Part shown: piece by piece, positions 38,625-45,770 of the stretch
Layout: every line of letters begins with the position of its first letter
How positions within the stretch are numbered: position 1 is the stretch's first letter
Virus record (IMG/VR): IMGVR_UViG_3300044981_000063
Span: 1 to 55,748 of that record
DNA: 55,748 nt
Direction: 5' to 3' (one strand)
Origin: a virus
The notes under the pieces: model-generated
Databases searched by the model: none
What the model was told of the DNA's origin: nothing
The model's input: the letters and a program-made list of their open reading frames with translations, nothing else
Position numbers and translations under genes: made by a program

Positions 38625-39046
38625 TGATGGATTCCCTTAGTGCCGCGGATTTTCAGCGTGTATTGGGAACTTACCTGGGGTAGCACGGTAGAGAGGAGGA
38701 TTTTTCCGGTGGCACCAACTAAGGTCGGTGGGATCACCAATCCGCCGACCTTATCGAAATTGAATTTCCCATATCCCTCCAGAAGCAGGCAGTTGGCCGG
38801 CGTGGGAGAAGCATCCCAAGTGAGTTTTACGCCCATATTCTGGACGCTATACTCGACTTCCCTAATTTTCAGATGCACGCCAGGATAGAGAGTCTGCCCT
38901 ATGAGGTTCACGCCTAAGGGCCCGGAAGGAGATCCATCCACCTTCACCACATTGGTTTCACCAGTACCGTCGGAAAGATTGGTAAGGACATAAACCCACC
39001 AATTATTTCCATTTTCGACAAGCTGAGATGTCACGACATCTGCCAA
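38621..39046 (-). CDS. Small tail or decoration protein, TTG start
   Basis: A 141-residue beta-rich protein with SVQNMGVKLTWDASPTPANCLL and VGGLVIPPTLVG segments. GGAG lies at good spacing upstream of TTG 39046; no better ATG exists. No signal peptide. The terminator at 39061-39100 precedes the gene, so it could begin a separately transcribed unit if termination is efficient, or be read through. Likely structural. Confidence 0.6.
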   Translation of the reverse strand: MADVVTSQLVENGNNWWVYVLTNLSDGTGETNVVKVDGSPSGPLGVNLIGQTLYPGVHLKIREVEYSVQNMGVKLTWDASPTPANCLLLEGYGKFNFDKVGGLVIPPTLVGATGKILLSTVLPQVSSQYTLKIRGTKGIHQ

Positions 39047-39060
39047 GGTGAGAACTCCAT

Positions 39061-39100
39061 AAAGAGAAAGGCCCAGCCCGCATATATCGAGCCGGGCCTT
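39061..39100 (-). terminator. Intrinsic terminator inside the late operon
   Basis: AAGGCCCGGC pairs with GCTGGGCCTT (ten pairs including one G-U) leaving a 13-base loop, followed by TTTCTCTTT in the leftward direction. It lies between the 39125 and 39046 genes and probably reduces transcription of the downstream fibre cassette relative to the upstream gene. Confidence 0.65.
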
Positions 39101-39124
39101 CCCGTTTTTACGCTAGTCCGATTA

Positions 39125-39790
39125 TTAGATCGGGATTTCTTCCCAGATCGCGGTAACGCCCGTTGCGGTCTGGCCCGAGGTGGTGATGGTCGTACCCACG
39201 ATCATCAGGCAGCCCGGCGGCAGGATCAGCGTGCCGTCAAAGTCTTCCGACATAATAGGTTGCTGCGCAGGGGCGGTAATAGCACCTGTGCCCGCTGACA
39301 TGCCGTTGTTGCGGAACATGGTGGCGGCAGAGCCCAGGGTTGCCGCGCTTGCCACGACAGCAACCGAATTGCCGGCGCCTGCCACGGTCGGGATAAGCAC
39401 CGGACCGCGCGTGGCCGTGATCGGGGTAACGGCCGAGACTGGTGTACCAAGGCCCTGACCAGCATTTGGCAGGAACGCATAGCCATAACCGGAAGCCGTG
39501 GTCATCGCAGTGGTTGGCGTAATCTGGACACGGATGATCGACAGGTTCTTGGTCGTGCTCTGGTTCCAGAGAACAAACGTCGGAGAAGTCGAGGACAGGA
39601 TCGGCAGCGTCACGCCAGCAAGAGCAGTCGAGCCCCAATACACGTTGCCGCGATAGGCCTGTGTGTAATATTTGCCGTGCAATTCGCTGACAATCTGGTC
39701 GCCCTGCTTGCCTTGCAGTGCCGGCAGGTTGGTACCGTCCGAGGCCGAGACGTTCGACGGCGGGTTAACTAGTCCATATGAAACAGGCAT
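39125..39790 (-). CDS. Major structural protein (tail or decoration)
   Basis: A 221-residue protein, Thr/Ser/Ala/Gly-rich and beta-rich, with ALQGKQGDQIVSELHGKYYT at the N-terminus and QPIMSEDFDGTLILPPGCL at the C-terminus. It follows the short tail-operon genes and is followed by a terminator, the position expected of a highly expressed virion protein. No cysteine cluster or signal peptide. Role not identified further. Confidence 0.65.
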   Translation of the reverse strand: MPVSYGLVNPPSNVSASDGTNLPALQGKQGDQIVSELHGKYYTQAYRGNVYWGSTALAGVTLPILSSTSPTFVLWNQSTTKNLSIIRVQITPTTAMTTASGYGYAFLPNAGQGLGTPVSAVTPITATRGPVLIPTVAGAGNSVAVVASAATLGSAATMFRNNGMSAGTGAITAPAQQPIMSEDFDGTLILPPGCLMIVGTTITTSGQTATGVTAIWEEIPI

Positions 39791-39849
39791 TTTCGTCTTC
39801 CTTTCAAACCCCGAGAAGCGCCGGGTACGCCCAGGCCATTCGGCCTAAA

Positions 39850-40059
39850 TTAGTTGGTAGCCCCCGCTACGGGAACGGGAATGCCGAGTTGAACCGCGAT
39901 GTCATTGCGGAAGCGATCGAGGTCATCGACCGCCTGCCCCCCCATCATCTGCTGCAGCAGCATCGAGATGACGCGGCTCTCGATCAGATCCAAATCCAGC
40001 ACGGGATCATTTCCTAGGCTCAAATTGCCTTGGGTATCGCCAGAGAGTCCAGTTGGCAT
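39850..40059 (-). CDS. Small acidic helical protein
   Basis: A 69-residue protein, MPTGLSGDTQGNLSLGND at the N-terminus and a helical RVISMLLQQMMGGQAVDDL in the middle. GGAGAA precedes the ATG. It lies in the tail-gene operon downstream of promoter 40520-40548. Probably a tail-assembly component; not recognised. Confidence 0.6.
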   Translation of the reverse strand: MPTGLSGDTQGNLSLGNDPVLDLDLIESRVISMLLQQMMGGQAVDDLDRFRNDIAVQLGIPVPVAGATN

Positions 40060-40071
40060 GGGAAGTTCTCC

Positions 40072-40395
40072 TTAATCGACAGGCTGCACGAGAGACAATG
40101 AAACAACCGGTGTCCCACTGGTAATGGTCAGAATATTGATTCGGATGGCAGTCGCCGGGAACTGCATCGAGCCGTTTTTCGAGGCCGTCAAATTGGTCAT
40201 GTTGTCCATGCCGTTGACGATAGTGCCGAAGCCCGGAAGCTTAGGATCCTGGCCGGTGACCTCGATGTTATAGGTGCAAGCCCCGCCGGAAAGGTTCGCG
40301 ATCAACCCGCAGCCGACATTGAAGGAATTGAGATTGACCAGCATCCAGGCGCTTGGGCCGACTGCACTCTGCTGCTTGGTCTGCGAAATTGCCAT
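40072..40395 (-). CDS. Small structural protein, first gene of tail operon
   Basis: A 107-residue beta-rich protein. I chose the ATG at 40395, which has GGAAGAGG at correct spacing; the ATG six bases earlier is too close. It contains GACTYNIEVTGQDPKLPGF and a hydrophobic C-terminal LTITSGTPVVSLSLVQP. Its own promoter lies 125 bases upstream. Typical of small virion decoration proteins. Confidence 0.65.
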   Translation of the reverse strand: MAISQTKQQSAVGPSAWMLVNLNSFNVGCGLIANLSGGACTYNIEVTGQDPKLPGFGTIVNGMDNMTNLTASKNGSMQFPATAIRINILTITSGTPVVSLSLVQPVD

Positions 40396-40519
40396 GGGCA
40401 TCCTCTTCCGATTGCTGGATCAGAAGACCGGCCGGCGCACACGATGTGAAGGGCTATGAAAGCCAAGACCCAGAGACATCGAATTGCTAACGACGGTCTT
40501 ACTGGTCTGGCTGGGGAGA

Positions 40520-40548
40520 GTTATCGCGCAAGGGCGCGGACTTGTCAA
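40520..40548 (-). promoter_or_regulatory. Leftward sigma-70 promoter for the tail genes
   Basis: Leftward TTGACA (40548-40543), 17-base spacer, GATAAC (40525-40520). A near-consensus -35 and a good -10, lying downstream of the HNH-cassette terminator (40555-40586), so the tail genes have their own start. Confidence 0.7.
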
Positions 40549-40554
40549 TTAAGA

Positions 40555-40586
40555 CCAAAGCAAAACCCCGGCCTGGGGAGCCGGGG
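40555..40586 (-). terminator. Terminator ending the HNH cassette
   Basis: CCCCGGC pairs with GCCGGGG (seven pairs) around a seven-base loop, followed leftward by TTTTGCTTT. It closes the transcript carrying the HNH and poly-lysine genes. Confidence 0.75.
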
Positions 40587-40600
40587 CGGATAGGATTGGC

Positions 40601-40660
40601 CTATTCCTTTTTCTTCTTCTTTTTCTTCTTCATCTTTTCGTGTTTGTGTTCCTTGGCCAT
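40601..40660 (-). CDS. 19-residue lysine-rich micropeptide
   Basis: ATG at 40660 with AAGGAATCC upstream; the product is MAKEHKHEKM followed by a run of eight lysines and a glutamate. It sits between the endonuclease gene and the terminator, so it would be co-transcribed. Lys-rich tails bind nucleic acid, but a 19-residue product may be unstable. Composition alone could also reflect a poly-A-rich DNA run, so I keep the confidence moderate. Confidence 0.4.
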   Translation of the reverse strand: MAKEHKHEKMKKKKKKKKE

Positions 40661-40694
40661 GGCGGATTCCTTGCAAGATTACGAGGCCGCCAAA

Positions 40695-41444
40695 CTAGGC
40701 CTGTTTCGCGGGAACCGACAAGGGGGCCGCATGCTTTTCCAGATAGGCGATGGCGGCGCGGAGGGTTTCAATCGAATCGTCTGCACCGCGGCGCCCGATC
40801 ATCGTGTTGCAGCGTCCGCATAACAAACCTCGAACCTTCAATGTCCTATGGTCATGGTCGATGCTCATGCGCCTGGGCTTGCGTTCTGGGTGACGGGGAT
40901 TGACCATACTTTCCGGCTTGCGGCAGATGGCGCATTTGCCGCCCTGTTCCTTAAACATCTCATCGCGGCGCTCGCGCGAAACGCCATACTTGCGCTCATC
41001 GCTCCATGTCTTTCCGTACTCTGAATGATATTCGCGCTGGTCCTGAGTTTCCGGACTGCGAAGGGTGGCGAGCCAGAACATATTAGTCGCAGACCACGGC
41101 TCATCCGCCCTGGCACGGCGCAGTTGATAATCTCCGTCTGGTCGGGTCGGCACATCGGCAATAAATGCCTCGAACTTATCCCAGGAGGTCGGGAATTGGC
41201 CCGGATATCTGGAGCGGAGGTTCTTCCAAGGCTGCTTAAGCGGATGCTCGGCTCGTAGATAATGCTTGGAGCATAGGTTTTTGGAAAAGGCTTTCTCTTG
41301 GCATCCTTCGGCTTTGCATTGGCCGCTATTCACAACATTGATGCGAGCGAGGGTGCCGCGCTTCTTGAGACGATGGTAGCAAGGGCAACAATACCCCCGC
41401 GCCAATATCTTTTCGTTGAAACATTCTGGGTTGATGCATTTCAT
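40695..41444 (-). CDS. Endonuclease VII-like HNH protein (homing-type)
   Basis: A 249-residue protein. The C-terminal QGGKCAICRKPE, SIDHDHRTLKVRGLLC, RCNTMIGRRGADD motif order is that of endonuclease VII-family HNH nucleases. The first 130 residues hold two further cysteine-rich knuckles (CINPECFNEK, GYCCPCYHR, CKAEGC) and a coiled region, suited to DNA recognition. It is transcribed separately from capsid and tail genes, from its own promoter, which suggests a mobile insertion rather than a late structural function. Confidence 0.8.
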   Translation of the reverse strand: MKCINPECFNEKILARGYCCPCYHRLKKRGTLARINVVNSGQCKAEGCQEKAFSKNLCSKHYLRAEHPLKQPWKNLRSRYPGQFPTSWDKFEAFIADVPTRPDGDYQLRRARADEPWSATNMFWLATLRSPETQDQREYHSEYGKTWSDERKYGVSRERRDEMFKEQGGKCAICRKPESMVNPRHPERKPRRMSIDHDHRTLKVRGLLCGRCNTMIGRRGADDSIETLRAAIAYLEKHAAPLSVPAKQA

Positions 41445-41458
41445 CTAACTCTCCTATC

Positions 41459-41479
41459 TTCGATACTATGATTATCGAA
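41459..41479. repeat. 21-bp palindrome over the HNH promoter (candidate operator)
   Basis: TTCGATA, seven bases, TATCGAA, a perfect seven-base dyad that covers the -10 box of the HNH promoter. This suggests the nuclease gene is repressible. Confidence 0.55.
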
Positions 41480-41499
41480 AATTGCAGAGATAGTGTCAA
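41471..41499 (-). promoter_or_regulatory. Leftward promoter of the HNH cassette
   Basis: Leftward TTGACA (41499-41494), 17-base spacer, GATAAT (41476-41471). Nearly consensus on both boxes. It lies between the capsid terminator and the HNH start at 41444. Confidence 0.75.
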
Positions 41500-41508
41500 G
41501 AGTGATAT

Positions 41509-41537
41509 TGAAAAGAAAAGGGCCGCAGAAGCGGCCC
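41509..41537 (-). terminator. Terminator after the major capsid gene
   Basis: GGGCCGC, TTCT loop, GCGGCCC (seven pairs) followed by TTTTCTTTTC in the leftward direction. It isolates the capsid transcript from the HNH unit. Confidence 0.85.
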
Positions 41538-41562
41538 AAATCTAAGTCATTGAAAACATTGG

Positions 41563-42483
41563 TCACACACCGGGCGTTGCCCAGTACGACCGCCAATCCG
41601 TCACGCCTACTGAGAATCTCATATAGAGTGACGCTTTTGCGTTTTTACTATCGAACTCATTGTCAGTATCGAACATAGGCTTATCACGCCACATAAATTG
41701 CGCACCTGCCGGGGCATTTGTGCGGATGTAGAAGGCGGTTCCGGAGAGCAGATAGTGGTTGACCATAATGCCCTTGCGGAACATGCCGGACGCCTTGATG
41801 ACGTTGATGGCGTTGGTCGAGGTGTCGTTCTGCAGAACGGAATGGAGGATGCGGTTGGCGTCATACCAGCCCACGGGCGAGATGCCGAGGGCTTCGGGGA
41901 TCAGGGCGATGCGATTGCCGCGGTAGTCTGTGGCCTGCATGATCTGGATGCCGAGATCCTCGATCGCCACTTCGGAAATGTCCGCACTGGTGTTGAGCAG
42001 GTTGGACTGATTCCCAGAGATGGTGGGATGGGTGGCGGAGAACAGCGCTTGGCCATCGCCGATCGGGAAGGCAGGATTGAAGCCTTGGTTGAAAGGATTG
42101 GCAGCAACGATTTCTTCGGTCTGGCGGCCGGCGAAGGCCAACATGGCGGCGCGGCGCTTGGAGACGACTTCGTAAAGATTATCCCGCAGTTCCTCGAAGG
42201 TGACGATATAGCCGCCGCCGTAAGCGATGTGAGTGTAGCGGGTGACGGAGCCCTGGACTTCAGTGTCGTAGGTGACGGCTTGGCCCTGGTCCTTCTCACG
42301 CAGCACGGAGAAGCCGGAGATTTCGACCTCTTCCTCATAGGCCTTGTCGGAAGTTACGACATCGAACCAGTCGGGATATTCCGCCTCATGTTCGTCGTAT
42401 TCGCGACCCCACCAAAGCTTGATCCCGGGCCACAAGGCTTTGGGGTGCGCGCCTGTGTTAATTACGCCGCCAACTGCTGCCAT
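41563..42483 (-). CDS. Major capsid protein
   Basis: A 306-residue protein resembling Mu gpT/HK97-fold major head subunits. KAYEEEVEISGFSVLREKDQ, a YTHIAYGGGYIVTFEELRDN segment and FSATHPTISGNQSN are the characteristic landmarks. Several hundred copies form the icosahedral shell. It follows the decoration-type gene at 42510, and a strong terminator follows its stop. Size is typical. Confidence 0.85.
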   Translation of the reverse strand: MAAVGGVINTGAHPKALWPGIKLWWGREYDEHEAEYPDWFDVVTSDKAYEEEVEISGFSVLREKDQGQAVTYDTEVQGSVTRYTHIAYGGGYIVTFEELRDNLYEVVSKRRAAMLAFAGRQTEEIVAANPFNQGFNPAFPIGDGQALFSATHPTISGNQSNLLNTSADISEVAIEDLGIQIMQATDYRGNRIALIPEALGISPVGWYDANRILHSVLQNDTSTNAINVIKASGMFRKGIMVNHYLLSGTAFYIRTNAPAGAQFMWRDKPMFDTDNEFDSKNAKASLYMRFSVGVTDWRSYWATPGV

Positions 42484-42509
42484 GATAATCTCCTCTTAAA
42501 CAGATTGGC

Positions 42510-43112
42510 TTACACGCCGACGTTGGATGAGAATTGCGGGTTATTCAGGGTGACGACCCAATCAGCATTGGTGCCGACCGTATTCCCTGGACCTCGCAGC
42601 AAAGCGATGATCTTGACCTGATAGGTTGGATTTGCAGAGGCGGTGACCGATGAGCTTTGCAGCTGCCAGCCAGAATATCCGGTAATGAGATTGCCGGCAC
42701 CCGCCACAAGATTGCCGACCGCAAATCCGGCGAGGGCAGCCGAAATGGCGCCGCCGACAGAATCTTCCTGGACGACGTACATTTGGTCCGGGCTATCGGT
42801 AATCATGGCGTAATTGAGTAGGCCGCCTTGCCGGTAAATGGGGAGGTCGCGGGTGATAGTCACGCCAGAACCTGATGGTCCGTTGCAGTTGCCCAGCATA
42901 GTGCCGAGAATAGCGTTGCCGGCACCAGCAACTGCAGGGCCTACCAGAGGGACGCCGAAAGCATCCGTACCTCCGACCGCCACGACCGGATCACCAAGGA
43001 AGATGTTGACCAACTGGCTCGCGGGAAACGCAACCATCTTCCCTTGCCCTGACCAGGGCGTGGCGTTTTGATTGATCGGCCGAATGCCGAAGGCTTGATT
43101 TGCATTTGCCAT
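42510..43112 (-). CDS. Capsid decoration or minor head protein
   Basis: A 200-residue protein, MANANQAFGIRPINQNATPW at the N-terminus, followed by VAFPASQLVNIFLGDPVVAVG and Gly/Ala-rich beta segments. It resembles structural-cement/decoration proteins encoded beside capsid genes. No signal peptide. Directly upstream of the capsid gene in the same transcript. Confidence 0.65.
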   Translation of the reverse strand: MANANQAFGIRPINQNATPWSGQGKMVAFPASQLVNIFLGDPVVAVGGTDAFGVPLVGPAVAGAGNAILGTMLGNCNGPSGSGVTITRDLPIYRQGGLLNYAMITDSPDQMYVVQEDSVGGAISAALAGFAVGNLVAGAGNLITGYSGWQLQSSSVTASANPTYQVKIIALLRGPGNTVGTNADWVVTLNNPQFSSNVGV

Positions 43113-43204
43113 TGCCGTCTCCGGTCAAGATGAGAGCCAAAGGACAGCGCGACAATCGCGCGGCCCAACATTCTGGCTGGCTATCTTGGGATGGCTTGGT
43201 CTGG

Positions 43205-43876
43205 CTAGGACTGCGAGCGAACCGCCGTCGAGGTCACAGAAATTGCCGAATCCTTGGGGGAATAGAACTTGTCCCTGTCGGATGCCTGTGCCTGACCAGG
43301 ACGTGCCTGGATCGGGTTCTTTTTGATCTCGTCTATCCTAGCTTGTGCCGCATCGTGGCGGGCCTTCATGTCTTCTTCCCAGAAGACTAGGGGTAGTTCC
43401 ATTGCGTAGGCGTACATTGCTCCGCCGTCTCGGCCTCGCCCTACGACTCGCTTGGTTGGCTTGCCTTCCTTGTCGTTGACATATGCCCAGCCATTGCTCT
43501 CAGCTTCGGTCACACGCCCCGGTTCATCGTTGAACCAGTGCCTGTGATAACCCGCTCTCGTCGCCAAAGCAAGTTTTTGCGTGAAGGCACCGAAGGGACG
43601 GCGCAGTTTTCTGATGCGCTCGATGTCGGCATGGAGGTTGGTGGGCTCGCTTTGCGCTACCGCAATACCCGCATCAGCCGTGAGATTTGTCTCGCTCGCA
43701 TCAACGGCGAGGGCTGACAGGGGTGACGATTGTGTCTCCGGCGCGGGAGCGGCAGCAACAGCCACAGGAGGCGCCACGTCCACCTTTGGCTTTGGCTTTG
43801 GGCCCGGCTTTCCCCGCGGCGGAAGCGTGCTGACGGCGGGAGCGTTCGGATCATAAAACCCTTGTTTATCGGCCAT
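43205..43876 (-). CDS. Conserved capsid-region protein
   Basis: A 223-residue protein with a Pro/Lys-rich N-terminus (PPRGKPGPKPKPKVDV) and a conserved block RAGYHRHWFNDEPGRVTEAE, GWAYVNDKEGKPTKRVVG, GGAMYAYAMELPLVFW. The block recurs in phages beside scaffold genes, with unknown role. It overlaps the scaffold gene end. Possibly a head-maturation or assembly factor. Confidence 0.65.
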   Translation of the reverse strand: MADKQGFYDPNAPAVSTLPPRGKPGPKPKPKVDVAPPVAVAAAPAPETQSSPLSALAVDASETNLTADAGIAVAQSEPTNLHADIERIRKLRRPFGAFTQKLALATRAGYHRHWFNDEPGRVTEAESNGWAYVNDKEGKPTKRVVGRGRDGGAMYAYAMELPLVFWEEDMKARHDAAQARIDEIKKNPIQARPGQAQASDRDKFYSPKDSAISVTSTAVRSQS

Positions 43877-44927
43877 TGGGCTTGTTCCTCACTTTGGACT
43901 GGCGAACCGTGTCGAGAACGTCCCCGTGCGGGTTGTTATAGATGTCCAGATATTCCGCCTCGGTGATATCGGGCATCGAGCGACGGATTTGCTCATAGCC
44001 TTTGCGGGCTTCGGCGCGATCGCGGGGGTCTTGGATGCTATCCAGGCCGGCGCGTTGGGCTGGCGGGACTGGGCGGCGGTTTGACGGCGGTAAGGCCGCA
44101 GCGGGGCGGCGGGGCGGCGGCGCATCGCCAGCGGGAGGTTCGTCATCAATGCCGAATTTCTTGGGATAGCGGCGCATGACGGCCTCCTTGGCTTTTTCCA
44201 GCTGTTGAGCCACGGGCAGTGCGGGGGATTCAGCGATGATGATGTTGTGTTCGCCGATCATCGCCGAATTCAAAACCCGGTCGGTATTAAACCAAGGATT
44301 TTCCGCCACAAAGGCTTCGACGGCGGGATCGATGGTCTGGCGGGGCGTTATTTCCTGGCGCGCGGGCGGCGGGTCACCGACCGGCGGGGCTTCATCGCGC
44401 GCTGCGTCCATTTCGGTTATCTGCCCCTCGATCTGGTCGAATTTTGCCACGTCCCCGTCGGTGACCGCTTGGCGCTGCTGGGCCTTCAAATCCGCCATCG
44501 CGCGGTCATAGCCGGACTGATTGGCACGGCGGGAGAAATCCAGAAGCTTTTTCATGTCCGATTGGGTTGATGCCACCAAGGTGCGCAGGCCTTCCATTTC
44601 GGTCGTCATGTTGCCCATGGTCTGCTTCAACTCGCGGTTTTCTTTCTGGACGAAGGGCAGGTAATCCTGACCGCGCTGGATGAAGGTCTTGGCATCTACC
44701 CAGCCACCGGGCTTGCCGCGGTACTCGCCCAGTGGGCGCCAGCCCTGGAGGCGCGCAGCGGTCTCGGCGGTGTCCTTGTGTTCGGCGGATGTATAGCCCT
44801 CGTCCTGGGCAATGCGCTCCAGTTCGGCTGCGTCGGCTTCGTCTAGCGGCAATTCCTCCTCGAATTCCTCTTCGGTCTCGGCGGCCGGCAGCGAAGATGA
44901 GACATGCGTGGAAGACTGGGGTGCCAT
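43866..44927 (-). CDS. Scaffold protein
   Basis: A 353-residue acidic, helix-rich protein. ATG at 44927, after GAGG; the longer frame begins in the previous gene. EEEFEEELPLDEADAAELER, FIQRGQDYLPFVQKENRELK and a long coiled region, then a Pro-rich C-terminal segment (PPPRRPAAALPPSNRRPV). Such proteins guide capsid shell assembly and leave the prohead. It lies between the co-chaperonin and the capsid-side genes. Confidence 0.7.
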   Translation of the reverse strand: MAPQSSTHVSSSLPAAETEEEFEEELPLDEADAAELERIAQDEGYTSAEHKDTAETAARLQGWRPLGEYRGKPGGWVDAKTFIQRGQDYLPFVQKENRELKQTMGNMTTEMEGLRTLVASTQSDMKKLLDFSRRANQSGYDRAMADLKAQQRQAVTDGDVAKFDQIEGQITEMDAARDEAPPVGDPPPARQEITPRQTIDPAVEAFVAENPWFNTDRVLNSAMIGEHNIIIAESPALPVAQQLEKAKEAVMRRYPKKFGIDDEPPAGDAPPPRRPAAALPPSNRRPVPPAQRAGLDSIQDPRDRAEARKGYEQIRRSMPDITEAEYLDIYNNPHGDVLDTVRQSKVRNKPNGR

Positions 44928-44931
44928 GGCT

Positions 44932-45423
44932 TCAAGCCTCTTCGTTGGGTTGGGGGGATTCCTCGATCCCGGCCACACAAGTGTATTCCATCATGCGATA
45001 GGCGCGGCCATCCCGGCCCAAGACTTGGCGGCCAGCATAGCGCTCGACGAAGACGCGATCACCGGGGGCGGGTTTGACGTCTGTCCATTTTGTGCCATCG
45101 CCATAAAAGCGAAATGCCGCCTCGCCAAGCGAGATGAGGACGCCTGTCTCTGACGCTATGTTCATCTGCTCGATCTTTTCGGGGGGAAGGTCAATGCCAA
45201 GACCAGCGGTGCTGGCGGACGCCTTCATACCAGCCTCGGCCAGAAGCTCGGTGCCGGCTTGGCCAGACGTGGTGACGGAAACGAGGTCCATGAGAACCAG
45301 GACGCTGGTGCCGATGGGTCGGACACCTGATTCGTTGCTGCCAGGGTATTCGGCGCGCTCGAACTCGGCTTGGATATTTTTAAGGATGCGTGGCTTCAAT
45401 GCGGTGCTGGGTTCTGCGTTCAT
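44932..45423 (-). CDS. GroES-like co-chaperonin
   Basis: A 163-residue protein with Cpn10 features: RPIGTSVLVLMDLVS, then a mobile-loop-type region, then ETGVLISLGEAAFR, KPAPGDRVFVERYAGRQVL and a C-terminal YRMMEYTCVAGI. This is the beta-barrel of GroES/T4 gp31-type proteins. It would bind the host GroEL and help fold the phage capsid or another large protein. The position between portal and scaffold genes supports capsid folding. Confidence 0.75.
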   Translation of the reverse strand: MNAEPSTALKPRILKNIQAEFERAEYPGSNESGVRPIGTSVLVLMDLVSVTTSGQAGTELLAEAGMKASASTAGLGIDLPPEKIEQMNIASETGVLISLGEAAFRFYGDGTKWTDVKPAPGDRVFVERYAGRQVLGRDGRAYRMMEYTCVAGIEESPQPNEEA

Positions 45424-45770
45424 ACCTGTCTCGTGCTAACTGGCTTTTCTGGTTTCGGATCAACACCGTAGAATTGTTGAATATCACCGAGCTTCAAAAC
45501 ACACAACTCTTCAAGCTCAAGGATTCGACCGCGCAATCCTTGCTTGTCCGCATCCGGCAGCATTCCAGAAACATAAAATTCAGCTGCGGAAATCCTCAGG
45601 GCGTCACTGCGATGGGCCAGGAAGAGTAGGAAGCCCTGCGTTATCGGGTTGTGACGCCAGCCCTGAAAGTCCGCTTCCCTCATCTCCACCGCTCGCGGGT
45701 TGTGATATCGCGGCGGCGCTTGCGCCTCCTCCACTGTCGTCTGGGCGTCCGCCATCTGCTGGTCGTTCAT
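45420..45770 (-). CDS. Portal-associated small protein, overlapping the portal gene
   Basis: A 116-residue protein with READFQGWRHNPITQGFLLFLAHR and LRGRILELEELCVL segments typical of small proteins next to podovirus portal genes. It overlaps the portal 3' end by 167 bases in another frame, over the portal's Gly/Ser/Ala-rich tail. Ribosome-site evidence is weak, but the sequence looks natural and the next gene overlaps it (ATGA). Function unknown. Confidence 0.6.
   Translation of the reverse strand: MNDQQMADAQTTVEEAQAPPRYHNPRAVEMREADFQGWRHNPITQGFLLFLAHRSDALRISAAEFYVSGMLPDADKQGLRGRILELEELCVLKLGDIQQFYGVDPKPEKPVSTRQV

Noticed and set aside
41698-42621. 307-codon right-fac ORF antisense to the major capsid gene
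   Set aside because: Composition mirrors the codons of the capsid gene on the other strand; no ribosome site, neighbours or domain.
43147-43161. GCGCGA-CAA-TCGCGC hairpin between the 43205 and 42510 genes
   Set aside because: No U-tract in either direction and no promoter beside it; could be chance in GC-rich DNA.
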